Position numbers and translations under genes: made by a program
DNA from: Actinomadura sp. NAK00032
GTDB lineage: Bacteria; Actinomycetota; Actinomycetes; Streptosporangiales; Streptosporangiaceae
Assembly: GCF_013364275.1 (NCBI RefSeq)
Contig: NZ_CP054932.1
Location: forward strand, 4,526,001 to 4,590,000
Direction: 5' to 3'
DNA: 64,000 nt
The notes under the pieces: model-generated
The model's input: only the letters and a program-made list of their open reading frames with translations
What the model was told of the DNA's origin: nothing
Database searches by the model: none
Shown here: in pieces, positions 18,457-27,371 of the stretch
How the letters are laid out: each line of letters opens with the position of its first letter
How positions within the stretch are numbered: the stretch's first letter is position 1

Positions 18457-19308
18457 TCAGCGGACGCGGTTCACCAGGCTTCCGAGCCCGGTCACGCGGA
18501 CCGTCATCTCGTCGCCTGCGGACAGGAACTCCCCCGATGCCATCCCCACCCCGGACGGCGTGCCGGTGTACAGCACGTCGCCGGGCTCCAGCGTCATCAG
18601 CCGGGACGCGAACGCCACCAGCTCCGCGACGCTGAAGATCATCTGACCGGTGTCGCCGTGCTGCCGGACCCGCCCGTTGACCTCCAGGGTCACCTCGAGC
18701 TTCTGCGGGTCGGGTACCTCGTCGGCGGTGACGAGGTACGGGCCGAGCGCGGCGAACCCGTCGAGCCACTTGCCGTTCAGCCAGTCGAAGAACGCGACCG
18801 CGGAGTCCTCGGTGTCGCGGTCGTGGCCGTAGTCCATCCTGCGGGCCGACACGTCGTTGCCGATCGTGTAGGCGCCGACGTGGCCGAGCGCGTCCTCGAC
18901 CGGGATGTCCTTGCCGCCGCGCCCGATCACCGCGACCAGCTCGGCCTCCCAGTCGATGCTGGGGCTGACCGACGGCAGCGCGATGTCCTCGCCGGGGCCG
19001 CTGACGGCGGTGCCGGGCTTGATGAACAGCCGCGGCGAGATCCGCGACTTGTCGAGCGCGTCCCCGCCGGTCTCGGTCACGTGCTCCTGGTAGTTCGCGG
19101 CCACCGCCAGGACCTTGCCCGGACGCAGCAGCGGCGCGAGCAGCCTCACCTCATCAAGCGCGTGCGCCGCCCCGCCGGACGGCGCCGGGCCGAGCCCGCC
19201 GACCAGCGCCGAGAGGTCGCCGGGGCCGAGGTCGGTGACGCGGCCGCCTTCGACGATCTCGCCGTGGCGGACTGCGCCGTCCGGCAGGCGGTACGTCGCG
19301 AGCTTCAT
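18457..19308 (-). CDS. Fumarylacetoacetate hydrolase family protein
   Basis: A 283-residue FAH-fold protein. Metal-binding SIDWEAELVAVIG is near residue 115, followed by YTIGNDVSARR and the C-terminal GDVLYTGTPSGVGM loop. Members hydrolyse C-C bonds of diketo acids or hydrate/decarboxylate 2-oxo acids, for example in sugar-acid catabolism. It lies 3 nt after a Gfo/Idh/MocA gene, so it probably handles an oxo acid made by the two dehydrogenases. Exact reaction unknown. Confidence 0.88.
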   Translation of the reverse strand: MKLATYRLPDGAVRHGEIVEGGRVTDLGPGDLSALVGGLGPAPSGGAAHALDEVRLLAPLLRPGKVLAVAANYQEHVTETGGDALDKSRISPRLFIKPGTAVSGPGEDIALPSVSPSIDWEAELVAVIGRGGKDIPVEDALGHVGAYTIGNDVSARRMDYGHDRDTEDSAVAFFDWLNGKWLDGFAALGPYLVTADEVPDPQKLEVTLEVNGRVRQHGDTGQMIFSVAELVAFASRLMTLEPGDVLYTGTPSGVGMASGEFLSAGDEMTVRVTGLGSLVNRVR

Positions 19309-19311
19309 GGA

Positions 19312-20235
19312 TCAGACCTCCGGGGAGTCGATCGGCACGGGCGTGCCGAGGGCGAGGGAGCGGGCCGCGGCGTCGGTGACGCGCAGCGCGGCGAGGGCGT
19401 CGGCCGGGCCCGCCTCGGGCGGCCGGCCGGTGACGACGGCGGTGTGCAGCGCGGTCAGCATCCGGTCGACGGTGCCGGGGCCGTGCCAGGCGGTGCGGCT
19501 GCCCGTCACCGTCCGGACGGACGCGCCCGGCTTGGCGGCGTCGACGTCCATGACCCCGCCGGAGCCGCTGATGCGGTACCGGTGCAGCGCCATGCCGGGG
19601 GCGTCGATCGTGCCGCGCAGCCGGCCGACGGTGATGGTGCTGGTCATACCGTGCTCGTGGTCGAGCAGCAGGACGGTGAACCGGCCCGGCTCGCGGCCCG
19701 GCAGCGCGTGCACGCGGCGGACCGCCTGCCCGGTGAGGGCCCGCACCACGTCCACGGGGTAGAGGCCGAAGTTGACCAGTTCGCCGTCCGGGCACGGGTC
19801 GCCGCCGTCGACGAGGAAGTCGGCCTGGACGTTCCAGGGCAGCCCGACGCGTCCGGAGGCGAGCGCCCCCTTGGCGGCCTGGACGGCGGCGCCGAACCGG
19901 TGGTGGTGCGCCGGCATGCAGACCAGGCCGGTCTCGGCCGCGGCCGCGGCGATCGCCGCGACGCCGGCCGCGTCCAGCGCGAGCGGCTTGTCGGCCAGGA
20001 CGTGGCAGCCGGCGCGCAGTGCCTCGACGACCCGGTCGGCGCGCTCGTCCGGCGGCGCGCACACGCACACGACCTCGGCGCCCGTCGCGCGGACGGCTTC
20101 GCCGACGCCGGGCCGGTCGCTGTCCACGACCTCGAACCCGGCATGCGCCCGGAACGCGGGAAGGTACATGTCGTGCTGGTGGTCCTGGGTCCCGAACCCG
20201 CCCGACCCCCAGGCCAGCACCTTGAGCACGCGCAT
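19312..20235 (-). CDS. Gfo/Idh/MocA-family oxidoreductase
   Basis: A 307-residue NAD(P)-dependent dehydrogenase. The Rossmann start is slightly unusual (LAWGSGGFGTQDHQHDM, with the glycine motif shifted). Lysine-containing ADKPLALDA matches the EKP catalytic motif. Its ATG overlaps the stop of the other Gfo/Idh/MocA gene by one base. The two may oxidise successive intermediates of the imported compound. Confidence 0.85.
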   Translation of the reverse strand: MRVLKVLAWGSGGFGTQDHQHDMYLPAFRAHAGFEVVDSDRPGVGEAVRATGAEVVCVCAPPDERADRVVEALRAGCHVLADKPLALDAAGVAAIAAAAAETGLVCMPAHHHRFGAAVQAAKGALASGRVGLPWNVQADFLVDGGDPCPDGELVNFGLYPVDVVRALTGQAVRRVHALPGREPGRFTVLLLDHEHGMTSTITVGRLRGTIDAPGMALHRYRISGSGGVMDVDAAKPGASVRTVTGSRTAWHGPGTVDRMLTALHTAVVTGRPPEAGPADALAALRVTDAAARSLALGTPVPIDSPEV

Positions 20236-21257
20236 CAGGACGCCTCCTTCAGGACGTCGGCGACCCGGACGGGCGCGCCGGTCGCGATCGATCGTTCGGC
20301 GGCGACGCCCATCGCCACGGCCAGCAGCCCGTCCTCACCGGTCACCAGGGCCGGCTCGCCGGTGACGGCGTCGGCCCAGGCGGCGATCTGCAGGGCGAAC
20401 CCGTCGGCGCCGCCGGGCGGGAGCAGCGCGGTGCCGGTCTCGTCGGTGGCGGTGCCCGACTCGGCGTCCCAGGGGAGCGTGAGGATCCCGCCGGTCCCGG
20501 CGACCATGACGTCGCGGCGGGCGAAGGACGCCGGGCGGTGCCCGCGGCTCATCTCGCACACGGCGGTCGCGCCGCCCGCGAACCCGACCGTCATCTCCAG
20601 GTAGTCGTAGATGCCCAGTTCCGCGGCGGTCTGGCGGCGGCCCCGCGCGTACACGGTCTCGGGGGTGTCGCCCGTCCACCAGGTGACCAGGTCCAGCAGG
20701 TGGACGCCGTTGTGCAGGGCGTGCCCGCCGGAGCGGGCCGGGTCGAGCATCCAGCCGCGCCAGTCCGGCCAGATCCAGCCGCCGAGGATGGCCAGCCGGA
20801 CGAGGCCGACGGTGCCCAGCTCACCGGAGCGCAGCACGTCCCGGACCGTCCGCGCGTAGTCGTAGTAGCGGTGGCTGTGCGCGGGCATCAGCACCCGCCC
20901 GGCCGCCGCGAACGCCTCGACCGCCCGGCGCGCGCCGGCCACCCCGGTGGCGAGCGGCTTCTCGATCAGCAGGTGCGCGCCCGCCTCCGCGACCTCCAGG
21001 GCGATGTCCGCGTGCGTGTCGTTGGGGGTGCAGACGACGCAGCCGCCGGCGCCGGTCTCCGCGAGCGCCGCGGCCAGGTCGGTGAAGGCCGGCACGCCGC
21101 CGTTCGCGCGGGCCGCGGCGGCGGCCCGGCCGGGGTCGATGTCGACCACGCCGGCGAGCTCCAGCCGCGGCTCGGCATGGATCGCGGCGGCGTGCTGCGC
21201 GGCGATGAAACCGGTGCCGACGACCAGCGTCCGAAGCGGCACGGAATGGGATTCCAT
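20235..21257 (-). CDS. Gfo/Idh/MocA-family oxidoreductase, first gene of the operon
   Basis: A 340-residue dehydrogenase with Rossmann motif VVGTGFIAAQHA, catalytic LLIEKPLATG, and a C-terminal alpha/beta domain ending near VADVLKEAS. The start taken is the ATG at 21257. The predicted transcription start is about 21259, so the mRNA is nearly leaderless, and the IclR-type operator (21242-21256) covers codons 1-6. A GTG at 21242 would also give a normal N-terminus for the family. It heads the long catabolic operon. Confidence 0.87.
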   Translation of the reverse strand: MESHSVPLRTLVVGTGFIAAQHAAAIHAEPRLELAGVVDIDPGRAAAAARANGGVPAFTDLAAALAETGAGGCVVCTPNDTHADIALEVAEAGAHLLIEKPLATGVAGARRAVEAFAAAGRVLMPAHSHRYYDYARTVRDVLRSGELGTVGLVRLAILGGWIWPDWRGWMLDPARSGGHALHNGVHLLDLVTWWTGDTPETVYARGRRQTAAELGIYDYLEMTVGFAGGATAVCEMSRGHRPASFARRDVMVAGTGGILTLPWDAESGTATDETGTALLPPGGADGFALQIAAWADAVTGEPALVTGEDGLLAVAMGVAAERSIATGAPVRVADVLKEAS

Positions 21258-21295
21258 GTCGACGGATCCTGATCCCCAGGTCATTCACGTGTCAA
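21242..21295 (-). promoter_or_regulatory. Main operon promoter with IclR-type operator at the transcription start
   Basis: On the minus strand, TTGACA (21290-21295), 18 bp, CAGGAT (21266-21271). TGGAATCCCATTCCG (21242-21256) lies just after the predicted start. The operator is preceded by TCGACA, echoing the TTGACATGGAA context of the other sites. Confidence 0.55.
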
Positions 21296-21356
21296 GGGTT
21301 GGCGGCAGAAAAACTTGAGAGCTCCCTGCTCATCCGGCGGTCCGACCATCGAAGGG

Positions 21357-21385
21357 TTGACATGGAACGCCTTTCCATGAACTAT
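21357..21385 (+). promoter_or_regulatory. Aminotransferase promoter with IclR-type operator in the spacer
   Basis: TTGACA (21357-21362), 17 bp, AACTAT (21380-21385). The spacer contains TGGAACGCCTTTCCA (21363-21377), perfect in both half-sites. Same layout as at 7808-7836. Confidence 0.7.
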
Positions 21386-21434
21386 TCGCCGACAGCGTCA
21401 CCCATCACTCGCCAATCTCTTGGGGGCTCCCAGA

Positions 21435-22769
21435 ATGACCACCGCCGAGCTGGCCGGGCGCAGGTCCGGCGCGGAACTGCTCGCCGCCGCGCAGGCCGTG
21501 ATCCCCGGCGGCGTCAACTCCGCCACCCGCCTGGTCGGCGTGCCGCACGCGATCACCGCCGCGTCCGGCGCGTACGTCACCGACGCCGACGGACGCCGCT
21601 ACCTCGACTACCACGCGGCGTTCGGCGCGATCCTGCTCGGCCACGCCGCGCCCGAGGTCGACGGCGCGGTGCGCGCCGCCATCGGGGGAGTGGACCTGGT
21701 CGGCTGGGGGGTCACCGAGCCCGAGATCGAGCTGGCCCGGCTGGTCACCGAGACGATCCCGTCCGCCGAGCAGATGATCTCGGCGATGTCGGGCAGCGAG
21801 GCCACCGCGCAGGCGGTCCGGTTGGCCCGCGCGGTCACCGGCCGGCCGCTGATCGTCAAGTTCCAGGGCGGCTTCCACGGCTGGCACGACGCCGTCGCCC
21901 GCAACGTCATCTCCGCGCCGGACCGCGCCTACGGCACCGACCCGCTGTCGGGCGGCATCCTGCCGGAGGCCCTGGACGCCACGCTGATCGCCGAGTTCAA
22001 CGACCTGGACTCCGTCCGCGCCCTGTACGAGGCGCACCCGCACCGGATCGCGGCCGTGATCATGGAGCCGATCCCGCACAACGTCGGCGCCCTCGTCCCG
22101 ACGCCGGACTTCGTGACCGGGCTGCGCGCCCTGACCGCCGAGCAGGGCTCGCTGCTGGTCTTCGACGAGGTGATCACCGGGTTCCGGCACGCGCCCGGCG
22201 GCTACCAGCAGGTCTGCGGCGTCCTGCCCGACCTCACCACCTTCGGCAAGGCGATGGGCAACGGCTACCCGATCGCCGGACTCGCCGGCCCGCGGCGCCT
22301 GATGGAGCACTTCAGCTCGGCGGGCGGGGACGTCCTGCTCGCCGGGACCTTCAACGGCAACCCGGTCTCGTCCACCGCCGCCATCGCCACCATCACCTAC
22401 CTGCGCGAGCACCCCGACTTCTACGAGCGCACCCACGCCCTCGGCGACCGCATGCGCACCGGCCTCACCGGCATCTGCGCCGACCTCGGCATCGCCGCCA
22501 CGGCCGCGGGCTTCGGCGGCGTGTTCAGCCTCTACTTCACCGACGGGCCGATCCGCGGCTACCGCGACCTCATGCGCAACAACCACGCCGCCTACGTGGC
22601 CTTCCACCGCCGCATGACCGACCGCGGCTTCCTGATGCTGCCGCTCACCCTCAAGCGCAACCACATCTCCGCCGCGCACACCGAGGAGGACATCGACCGC
22701 ACCCTGGACGCGGCCCGCGACGTCCTGCGCTCCATCCGCGACGACGGCATCCTCACCCCCGCCGAATAG
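21435..22769 (+). CDS. Class III aminotransferase, glutamate-1-semialdehyde aminomutase-like
   Basis: A 444-residue fold-type I PLP enzyme. It has AAQAVIPGGVNSATR at the N-terminus, VFDEVITGFRHAPGG with the cofactor aspartate, and the Schiff-base lysine in LTTFGKAMGNGYP. It resembles HemL but is sited in a catabolic cluster and IclR-controlled, so it is probably a pathway aminotransferase or amine mutase rather than the heme enzyme. The ATG at 21435 is preferred over TTG at 21420. Divergent from the operon and followed by a bidirectional terminator. Confidence 0.88.
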   Translation: MTTAELAGRRSGAELLAAAQAVIPGGVNSATRLVGVPHAITAASGAYVTDADGRRYLDYHAAFGAILLGHAAPEVDGAVRAAIGGVDLVGWGVTEPEIELARLVTETIPSAEQMISAMSGSEATAQAVRLARAVTGRPLIVKFQGGFHGWHDAVARNVISAPDRAYGTDPLSGGILPEALDATLIAEFNDLDSVRALYEAHPHRIAAVIMEPIPHNVGALVPTPDFVTGLRALTAEQGSLLVFDEVITGFRHAPGGYQQVCGVLPDLTTFGKAMGNGYPIAGLAGPRRLMEHFSSAGGDVLLAGTFNGNPVSSTAAIATITYLREHPDFYERTHALGDRMRTGLTGICADLGIAATAAGFGGVFSLYFTDGPIRGYRDLMRNNHAAYVAFHRRMTDRGFLMLPLTLKRNHISAAHTEEDIDRTLDAARDVLRSIRDDGILTPAE

Positions 22770-22774
22770 ACGAC

Positions 22775-22814
22775 GGGAAACGGTGGCCGCTGTGCGGAGC
22801 GGCCACCGTTTCCC
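22775..22814. terminator. Bidirectional hairpin terminator
   Basis: A perfect 17-bp stem (22775-22791 with 22798-22814) and a 6-nt loop between the convergent aminotransferase and sialidase-like genes. Confidence 0.85.
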
Positions 22815-22828
22815 ATTTCCGGAACGGC

Positions 22829-24436
22829 TCAGCGCGCGAGCATCAACTCGGCGAGCATGGACGCGCCATCGGACTGCGAGATGACCACCTTGACGTGCCC
22901 GACGGTGGCAGCCCGGTCGAGTTCGGCCCAGGCGATCTGCCCGGCGGCGGAGATGTGGCCGGTGCGCACGTCGACGGGCTCACCCCAGTCCCGGCCGTCC
23001 GCCGAGAGGTAGACCGACGCCGTCTCGGCGTATCCGGGTTTGAGGTTCAGCCCGATCCACGACACCCGCTGCGCCTCGGCGAAGCTCAGCGTGAACTGCC
23101 GCGGCGCTTCGGGCGTCGCGACGGGACCGAGCGCCGAATACCAGTACTCCGCCACCCCGTCGACGGCACCGGCCGGCCGCGCGGTGGGGTGGTTGCGGTG
23201 GCCGCTGGTCAGGTCGGTCTCGAAGGTCGCCGCACCGGCGGCGACCATCGCGGGGAGGTCCAGGACGTCGCCCGCCTCGGGCTCGGTGGCCTCCGGCGGC
23301 CTGGCCTGGACGAAGTCGGACAGCTTGCTGAAGGTGCCGATGATGCTGCCGCGAGCCTCGTCGTAGGACACGGTGATGAAGTGGTGCCCGCGGACGACCG
23401 CCGTACTGGGGTCGGCCTGGTCGACGTTGGGTCCGGCCCGGTACAGCAGGACGTCGCTCGAATCGCTCCACTCCCGTCCCGGCATGCGGATCCGGCCCAC
23501 GGTCGGCTCGTTGGACGCGAACTGCCCGGACCGGTCCCCGTAGGTGGCCAGCAGCTTCCCGCCGGGAAGCGCCAGGATGTGGTGGGCCTGCCCCTTCATC
23601 GGCGTGGCCACCGGCGTGCTCCAGGTGCGTCCGCCGTCGGCCGAGTCCGTCTGCCGGGAGACGCCGCCGCCACCGGCCGTGCGCAGCAGCGCGGTGACGC
23701 CCCCGCGCGTGGCCGCCAGCGCCATCTCCGACAGGGAGACGCCGTCCGGGACGGGGATCATGGCCTCGTTCCCGACGGGCCAGGTGCGCCCGCCGTCGGT
23801 CGACCGGACGACGCTGGCCCGCCCCGTGGTCGAGTCGGACACGGTCCCGTAGAGGGGCAGCAGCAGGTCGCCGTCGTCCAGCTCGACGATCTTCCCGGTG
23901 GTGGCGGCCCAGCCCAGCGGATAGGCGCCGTGGACCGGCCCGCAGCCGCACGACATCCGCGACCCGACCAGCACCGGCTCGGACCAGGTCCGCCCGCCGT
24001 CGGCGGACCGGGTCACGAACGAGCCGAGGATGACCGCGCCGGTGGTGCCCTCGTTGGTCCAGTCGGTGCGGAACCAGTTGATGACGATGGTGCCGTCGGA
24101 CAGCTGCGTGATCTGCGCGTCCCGGTCGTCCTGCGGGGTGTCGATGACGACCCGCGGCCGCGACCAGCTGCGGCCGTCGTCGGCGCTCTCGGTCCACATG
24201 TACCGGCCGTCGTCGCGTGAATGCCTCGTGGCCTGGTAGAAGACCGTGACGAGCCGGCCGTCGTGGAGCCGGGTGATGTCCGGGAACCAGGCCTTCTGGT
24301 CGCCGTCGGGCCCGGCGACGATCACGTCCGGCTCGTCCGGAGACGCCGGCGAGGCGGCCGCGCCGGCCGGCATGAGGATGGCGCCCGCCACCACCGCGGC
24401 ACCGGCCGCGGCGAGCCGTGCTCTGATTCGGACCAT
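22829..24436 (-). CDS. Secreted sialidase-like (BNR repeat) protein with C-terminal discoidin-like domain, second copy
   Basis: A 535-residue exported protein. The signal peptide spans residues 1-29 (MVRIRARLA, then a long alanine-rich core). Asp boxes SADDGRSW, SADGGRTW and STDGGRTW form a propeller. A C-terminal F5/8 type C-like domain (PAGAVDGVAEY, then GLNLKPGYAET) parallels the copy at 6203. No FRIP motif seen. The start at 24436 has GGGAGGGACG upstream; longer in-frame starts run through the promoter. Controlled by its own IclR-type operator. Confidence 0.85.
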   Translation of the reverse strand: MVRIRARLAAAGAAVVAGAILMPAGAAASPASPDEPDVIVAGPDGDQKAWFPDITRLHDGRLVTVFYQATRHSRDDGRYMWTESADDGRSWSRPRVVIDTPQDDRDAQITQLSDGTIVINWFRTDWTNEGTTGAVILGSFVTRSADGGRTWSEPVLVGSRMSCGCGPVHGAYPLGWAATTGKIVELDDGDLLLPLYGTVSDSTTGRASVVRSTDGGRTWPVGNEAMIPVPDGVSLSEMALAATRGGVTALLRTAGGGGVSRQTDSADGGRTWSTPVATPMKGQAHHILALPGGKLLATYGDRSGQFASNEPTVGRIRMPGREWSDSSDVLLYRAGPNVDQADPSTAVVRGHHFITVSYDEARGSIIGTFSKLSDFVQARPPEATEPEAGDVLDLPAMVAAGAATFETDLTSGHRNHPTARPAGAVDGVAEYWYSALGPVATPEAPRQFTLSFAEAQRVSWIGLNLKPGYAETASVYLSADGRDWGEPVDVRTGHISAAGQIAWAELDRAATVGHVKVVISQSDGASMLAELMLAR

Positions 24437-24847
24437 TCGTCCCTCCCAACATGGAACGTCATTCCATCTGCCCGAAGTAGAGCCGCACCTCCATTCCATG
24501 TCAATGGCCGAACGCGGCCCCGCGAACCTCTGCCGACGCGTTCCCCCGGCTGGCCGGACATTGACATGGAACAAAATCCCGCGTTGACTCCGTGTCACGT
24601 AAAGCACAGCCGCCCACCGCCCTTGACCCGCCACGTCCTGCTCGCGCGGGCGAGCGCGCCTTGTCCCTCGCCCTCCAAAAATCGCAGATCCCGAATCCGC
24701 TACTGCTGGAAAAGCGTGAGATGGCAAGCGCTTTCGAGGCAGGTTCTCGGACGGCGGAGAGCAGGAGTCCTCAGGAGCAGAAACGGCTCGGCTCTGACGC
24801 TGGGCGCCCGGCTCCCTTCGTCGTCGCCGGAGCCGCCCGCGCCCGCT
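24437..24847. other. Non-coding region with a stray IclR-type site and a LacI-type palindrome
   Basis: Beyond the sialidase promoter, TTGACA (24561-24566) is followed by TGGAACAAAATCCCG (24567-24581), a degraded plus-strand IclR-type site with no gene behind it. At 24722-24737 there is a palindrome centred on AAGCGCTT, the core of many LacI-family operators, also without a partner gene. No convincing coding frame was seen, so these look like leftovers of lost genes. Confidence 0.4.
24452..24504 (-). promoter_or_regulatory. Promoter and IclR-type operators of sialidase-like gene 2
   Basis: On the minus strand, TTGACA (24499-24504), 17 bp, TCTACT (24476-24481). The perfect site TGGAATGACGTTCCA (24452-24466) follows the predicted start. 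A second, half-matching TGGAATGGAGGTGCG (24484-24498) fills the spacer. Confidence 0.65.
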
Positions 24848-24955
24848 TCATCGATCCAGGAGCGCCATGGTCATCGGCTCGGCCAGGATGAACTCCAGGA
24901 CCTTCTCGATGTGGCGGAAGTGATCGGTGGCGAAGTGCCCGTCGAGAGCGTCCGG
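24848..24955 (-). pseudogene. 3' fragment resembling an antibiotic biosynthesis monooxygenase (ABM) protein
   Basis: About 35 codons ending at 24848 read LDGHFATDHFRHIEKVLEF then ILAEPMTM, which resembles the C-terminal end of ABM-fold quinol monooxygenases. The frame upstream is arginine/proline-rich and non-coding. The similarity is from memory and short, so the call is tentative. Confidence 0.35.
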
Positions 24956-25011
24956 GCCGGGCCGAGGCCGGCGCCGGTGGCGGCGATGGCGACCGGCGCG
25001 GGGGGCGGGCG

Positions 25012-25464
25012 CTATCGGGATGCCTTGTATTGGCCGAGGAGGGCTTCGAGGCTGCGCACCATGAAGGTGTAGTACTCGTGCATCTCGCGGAGGCGCTCCT
25101 GCTGGCGTCCGGGCAGGCCGGCGCCCCGGGCGTGCGCGCTCTCGGCGAGGGCCAGCAGGTCGGTCGTCGCGTCCAGTTGATGTTGGAGGCAGCCCGCCCA
25201 GGCGTCGTCGCGCCACTCGTAGACGTACTGGCGCGAGCCCGGCGGCTTGAACCGCCGGACGGTCCCGCTCTCCACCAGCAGGCGCGTCATCTCCGACATC
25301 GAGCCCTTGCTCGCCTCCAGCGCGTCTTGCAGGTCCGCCATGGTCATGGGCGCCTCGCTGAGCATGAGGACGGCGGCTGCGCGTCCGGCCATCGGAGGCC
25401 AGCCCATCGCGCGGCCGATGTGCAGGCCGAAGTCGTCGATCAGCGCGTTCCGGTCGCCGAGGGC
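25012..25464 (-). pseudogene. GbsR/MarR-type regulator, apparently lacking its start
   Basis: About 150 codons of a winged-HTH regulator: LIDDFGLHIGRAMGWPPMAG, then MTMADLQDALEASKGSMSEM as recognition helix and a C-terminal helical part ending LLGQYKASR. No ATG, GTG or TTG with a ribosome site occurs in frame near the expected N-terminus. The frame instead runs into antisense of a GMC oxidoreductase fragment at 25465. It is either 5'-truncated by recombination or uses an undetected start. Confidence 0.6.
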
Positions 25465-25870
25465 GTCACCTCGTCCCGGACCGACGAGCAGCCGCAGGCC
25501 CCGTACTGGCGCGGCCGGGGCGCGGGCGGCAGCTCGTCGGTCAACGGGCAGATCGCGATCCTCCCGCCGGTGGAGGACTTCGCTCACTGGGCCGCCGCCG
25601 GATGCGGCGGCTGGTCGCCCGAGGACGTCCTGCCCTACTTCGCCCGGCTGGAGGACGACGAGGAGTTCGGCGCCGAGCCCTACCACGGGCGCGGCGGGCC
25701 GACCCCGATCTTCCGGATGCCGCGGGAGCGCTGGGGCGGGGCGGACGGGGCGCTCGCCGCGGCCGCGCTGGCCGCCGGGCACGCGTGGGCGCCGGACGTG
25801 AACGCGCCCGGCGCGGCCGGCGTCTCCCCGTACCCGATCAACTCGCGGGACGGGCGCAGGCCGGGAAACA
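25465..25870 (+). pseudogene. Internal fragment of a GMC-family oxidoreductase
   Basis: In-frame segment with the GMC pattern YWRGRGAGGSSSVNGQIAI, then GWSPEDVLPYFARLEDD and NAPGAAGVSPYPINSRDGRR. The FAD-binding N-terminus and the catalytic C-terminal histidine region are missing. Both ends are abrupt: the left abuts the truncated regulator, the right passes into unrelated sequence. About 135 of the normal 500 or so residues remain. Confidence 0.7.
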
Positions 25871-25889
25871 CGCCCGTGCCCGGGACGAC

Positions 25890-26012
25890 CTTCCGTGGTC
25901 GATGGCTCCCAGTCCGTCCCGGGCTCGCTGGCGGGCCGTCAACGCACCCCACCTCGTCGCGCCGGTGCGGGCCGGAGCCCGCTTCGAACGCCCCGAGAAA
26001 GCCGCAGCCTGA
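25890..26012 (+). pseudogene. Possible transposase C-terminal fragment
   Basis: Short frame ending RWRAVNAPHLVAPVRAGARF then ERPEKAAA and stop. The wording resembles the tail of actinobacterial transposases (WRAVNAPHLV...VRAGARFE...ERPE). The IS family cannot be settled from this length. Confidence 0.3.
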
Positions 26013-26081
26013 CATCACCGACCAGTCGAGCACCGCCCCCGTCCGGCAGGAGGTGCCCACGGGCGCGGAAGGATGCCTCCC

Positions 26082-26735
26082 GTGACCACCTTCTCCGCCA
26101 TCACCTCTTTCGCCCTCGTGGCAGGGATACTGACGATCATCCCCGGGATGGACACCGCCCTGGTGCTGCGCGCCGCCGTCACCCGGGGCCGGCGCCACGC
26201 CTTCGCCACCGCCCTGGGCGTTAACACCGGCGCTCTCGTCTGGGGCGTCGCCGCCTCGGTCGGCGCCGCTGCCGTGCTCACGGCGTCTCACCTGATCTAC
26301 ACCGCCCTGCAGATGGCCGGCGCCGCCTACATGCTCTGGCTGGGCGCCGACATGCTCTGGCGCAGTCTCCGGCGTCACGACTCGACCACGTCAAGCGACG
26401 CGCTCGACCAGCCCGGACCCATACCTTCCGATGACACCCTGGTGCGATCCTGGCGGCAGGGAATGACCACCAATCTGCTCAATCCGAAGATCGGCGTCTT
26501 CTACATGGCGATGCTGCCCCAGTTCATCCCCGAGGACGCCCCTCACCTGCTCATGGGGATCACGCTCGCGATCGTGCATGACCTGGAAGGCCTGGCCTGG
26601 TTCGCCCTGCTGATCTTCGGCACCCACATCGTCCGCCGTTGGCTCCGCCAAGGCAGAGTTCACCGCGTCATGGACGCGATCACCGGGACGGTCCTGGTCA
26701 GCTTCGGAATCAAGCTGGCACTTGCGGACAAGTAG
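26082..26735 (+). CDS. LysE/RhtB-family amino-acid exporter
   Basis: About 217 residues and six hydrophobic segments. The family N-terminus IPGMDTALVLRAAVTRGRRH matches the LysE motif PGPxxxxxxxxxxxxG, and LLNPKIGVFYMAMLPQFI follows mid-protein. It exports an amino acid or derivative across the inner membrane. The GTG at 26082 is preferred because GGAAGG (26067-26072) sits 9 nt ahead; an ATG at 26073 would abut it directly. Intact between two stretches of broken genes. Confidence 0.88.
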   Translation: MTTFSAITSFALVAGILTIIPGMDTALVLRAAVTRGRRHAFATALGVNTGALVWGVAASVGAAAVLTASHLIYTALQMAGAAYMLWLGADMLWRSLRRHDSTTSSDALDQPGPIPSDDTLVRSWRQGMTTNLLNPKIGVFYMAMLPQFIPEDAPHLLMGITLAIVHDLEGLAWFALLIFGTHIVRRWLRQGRVHRVMDAITGTVLVSFGIKLALADK

Positions 26736-26784
26736 CTCCCCTCAACCGATCCACAGGTTCTGACGTTCTCTCCCGCTGGGTTGA

Positions 26785-27069
26785 AGCGGTGGGGCACTCC
26801 GCAGGCCCCACGATCCGGGCAAGGTCGTCGCGGACCTGGCAGTGATGTTGGCGTCGGCCGCGCCCCTTGCCCGATATCGCGGTCCCGCCCGGGCCGCGTT
26901 CATCGACCACGGCCCGGGCGGGACCGGTGCGGCCGCCGCGCTGGTGCTGCGGCCGGGCAACGCCGGGTCCTACCCCGCCGCCGACCACATCGCCGCAGGC
27001 CTCCTCGCCCTCAACCAGATCCTGACCCGCCTGCACGAACAGGTCATCATCCGGACCGGGAGTGTCTGA
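26785..27069 (+). pseudogene. IS1380-family transposase remnant
   Basis: One open frame joins two IS1380 landmarks: HDPGKVVADLAVMLA from the N-terminal part and LRPGNAGSYPAADHI from the middle. The segment between is mostly deleted and the ends are missing. It marks past IS insertion next to the LysE gene. Confidence 0.65.
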
Positions 27070-27103
27070 TGAACGGCGGATCCGATGATCAAGGAGACGC
27101 CAG

Positions 27104-27214
27104 GTGACCGACACCGCCGTCGAGAACGAGTCCGCTGAGGAGCCGGTCCGGACGCCGCCGGGTGCGGCGTCGGACGAGCCATGGTCACCTCGATGTGGTG
27201 AGGGCCGCTCTTGA
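27104..27214 (+). CDS. Short acidic open frame, uncertain
   Basis: A 36-residue frame (MTDTAVENESAEEPVRT...) with GTG start and AAGGAG eight bases upstream. It could be the N-terminus of a gene cut off by rearrangement. Nothing is recognised in 27215-27371. Confidence 0.25.
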   Translation: MTDTAVENESAEEPVRTPPGAASDEPWSPRCGEGRS

Positions 27215-27371
27215 CCGGCGATCAGTCACTCGGTCAACGACTCCTTCCGGTCTCCGGTCTCCGGGGTGACGGTGGCGGCCAGAACTGCCGGGTGCCGATC
27301 ACCAGCTTGGCGCGCATGCGGTCGGTGATCCCGGCAGCCCGCGTCCATCGCCCGGGTCGGTCCACGGCCGG

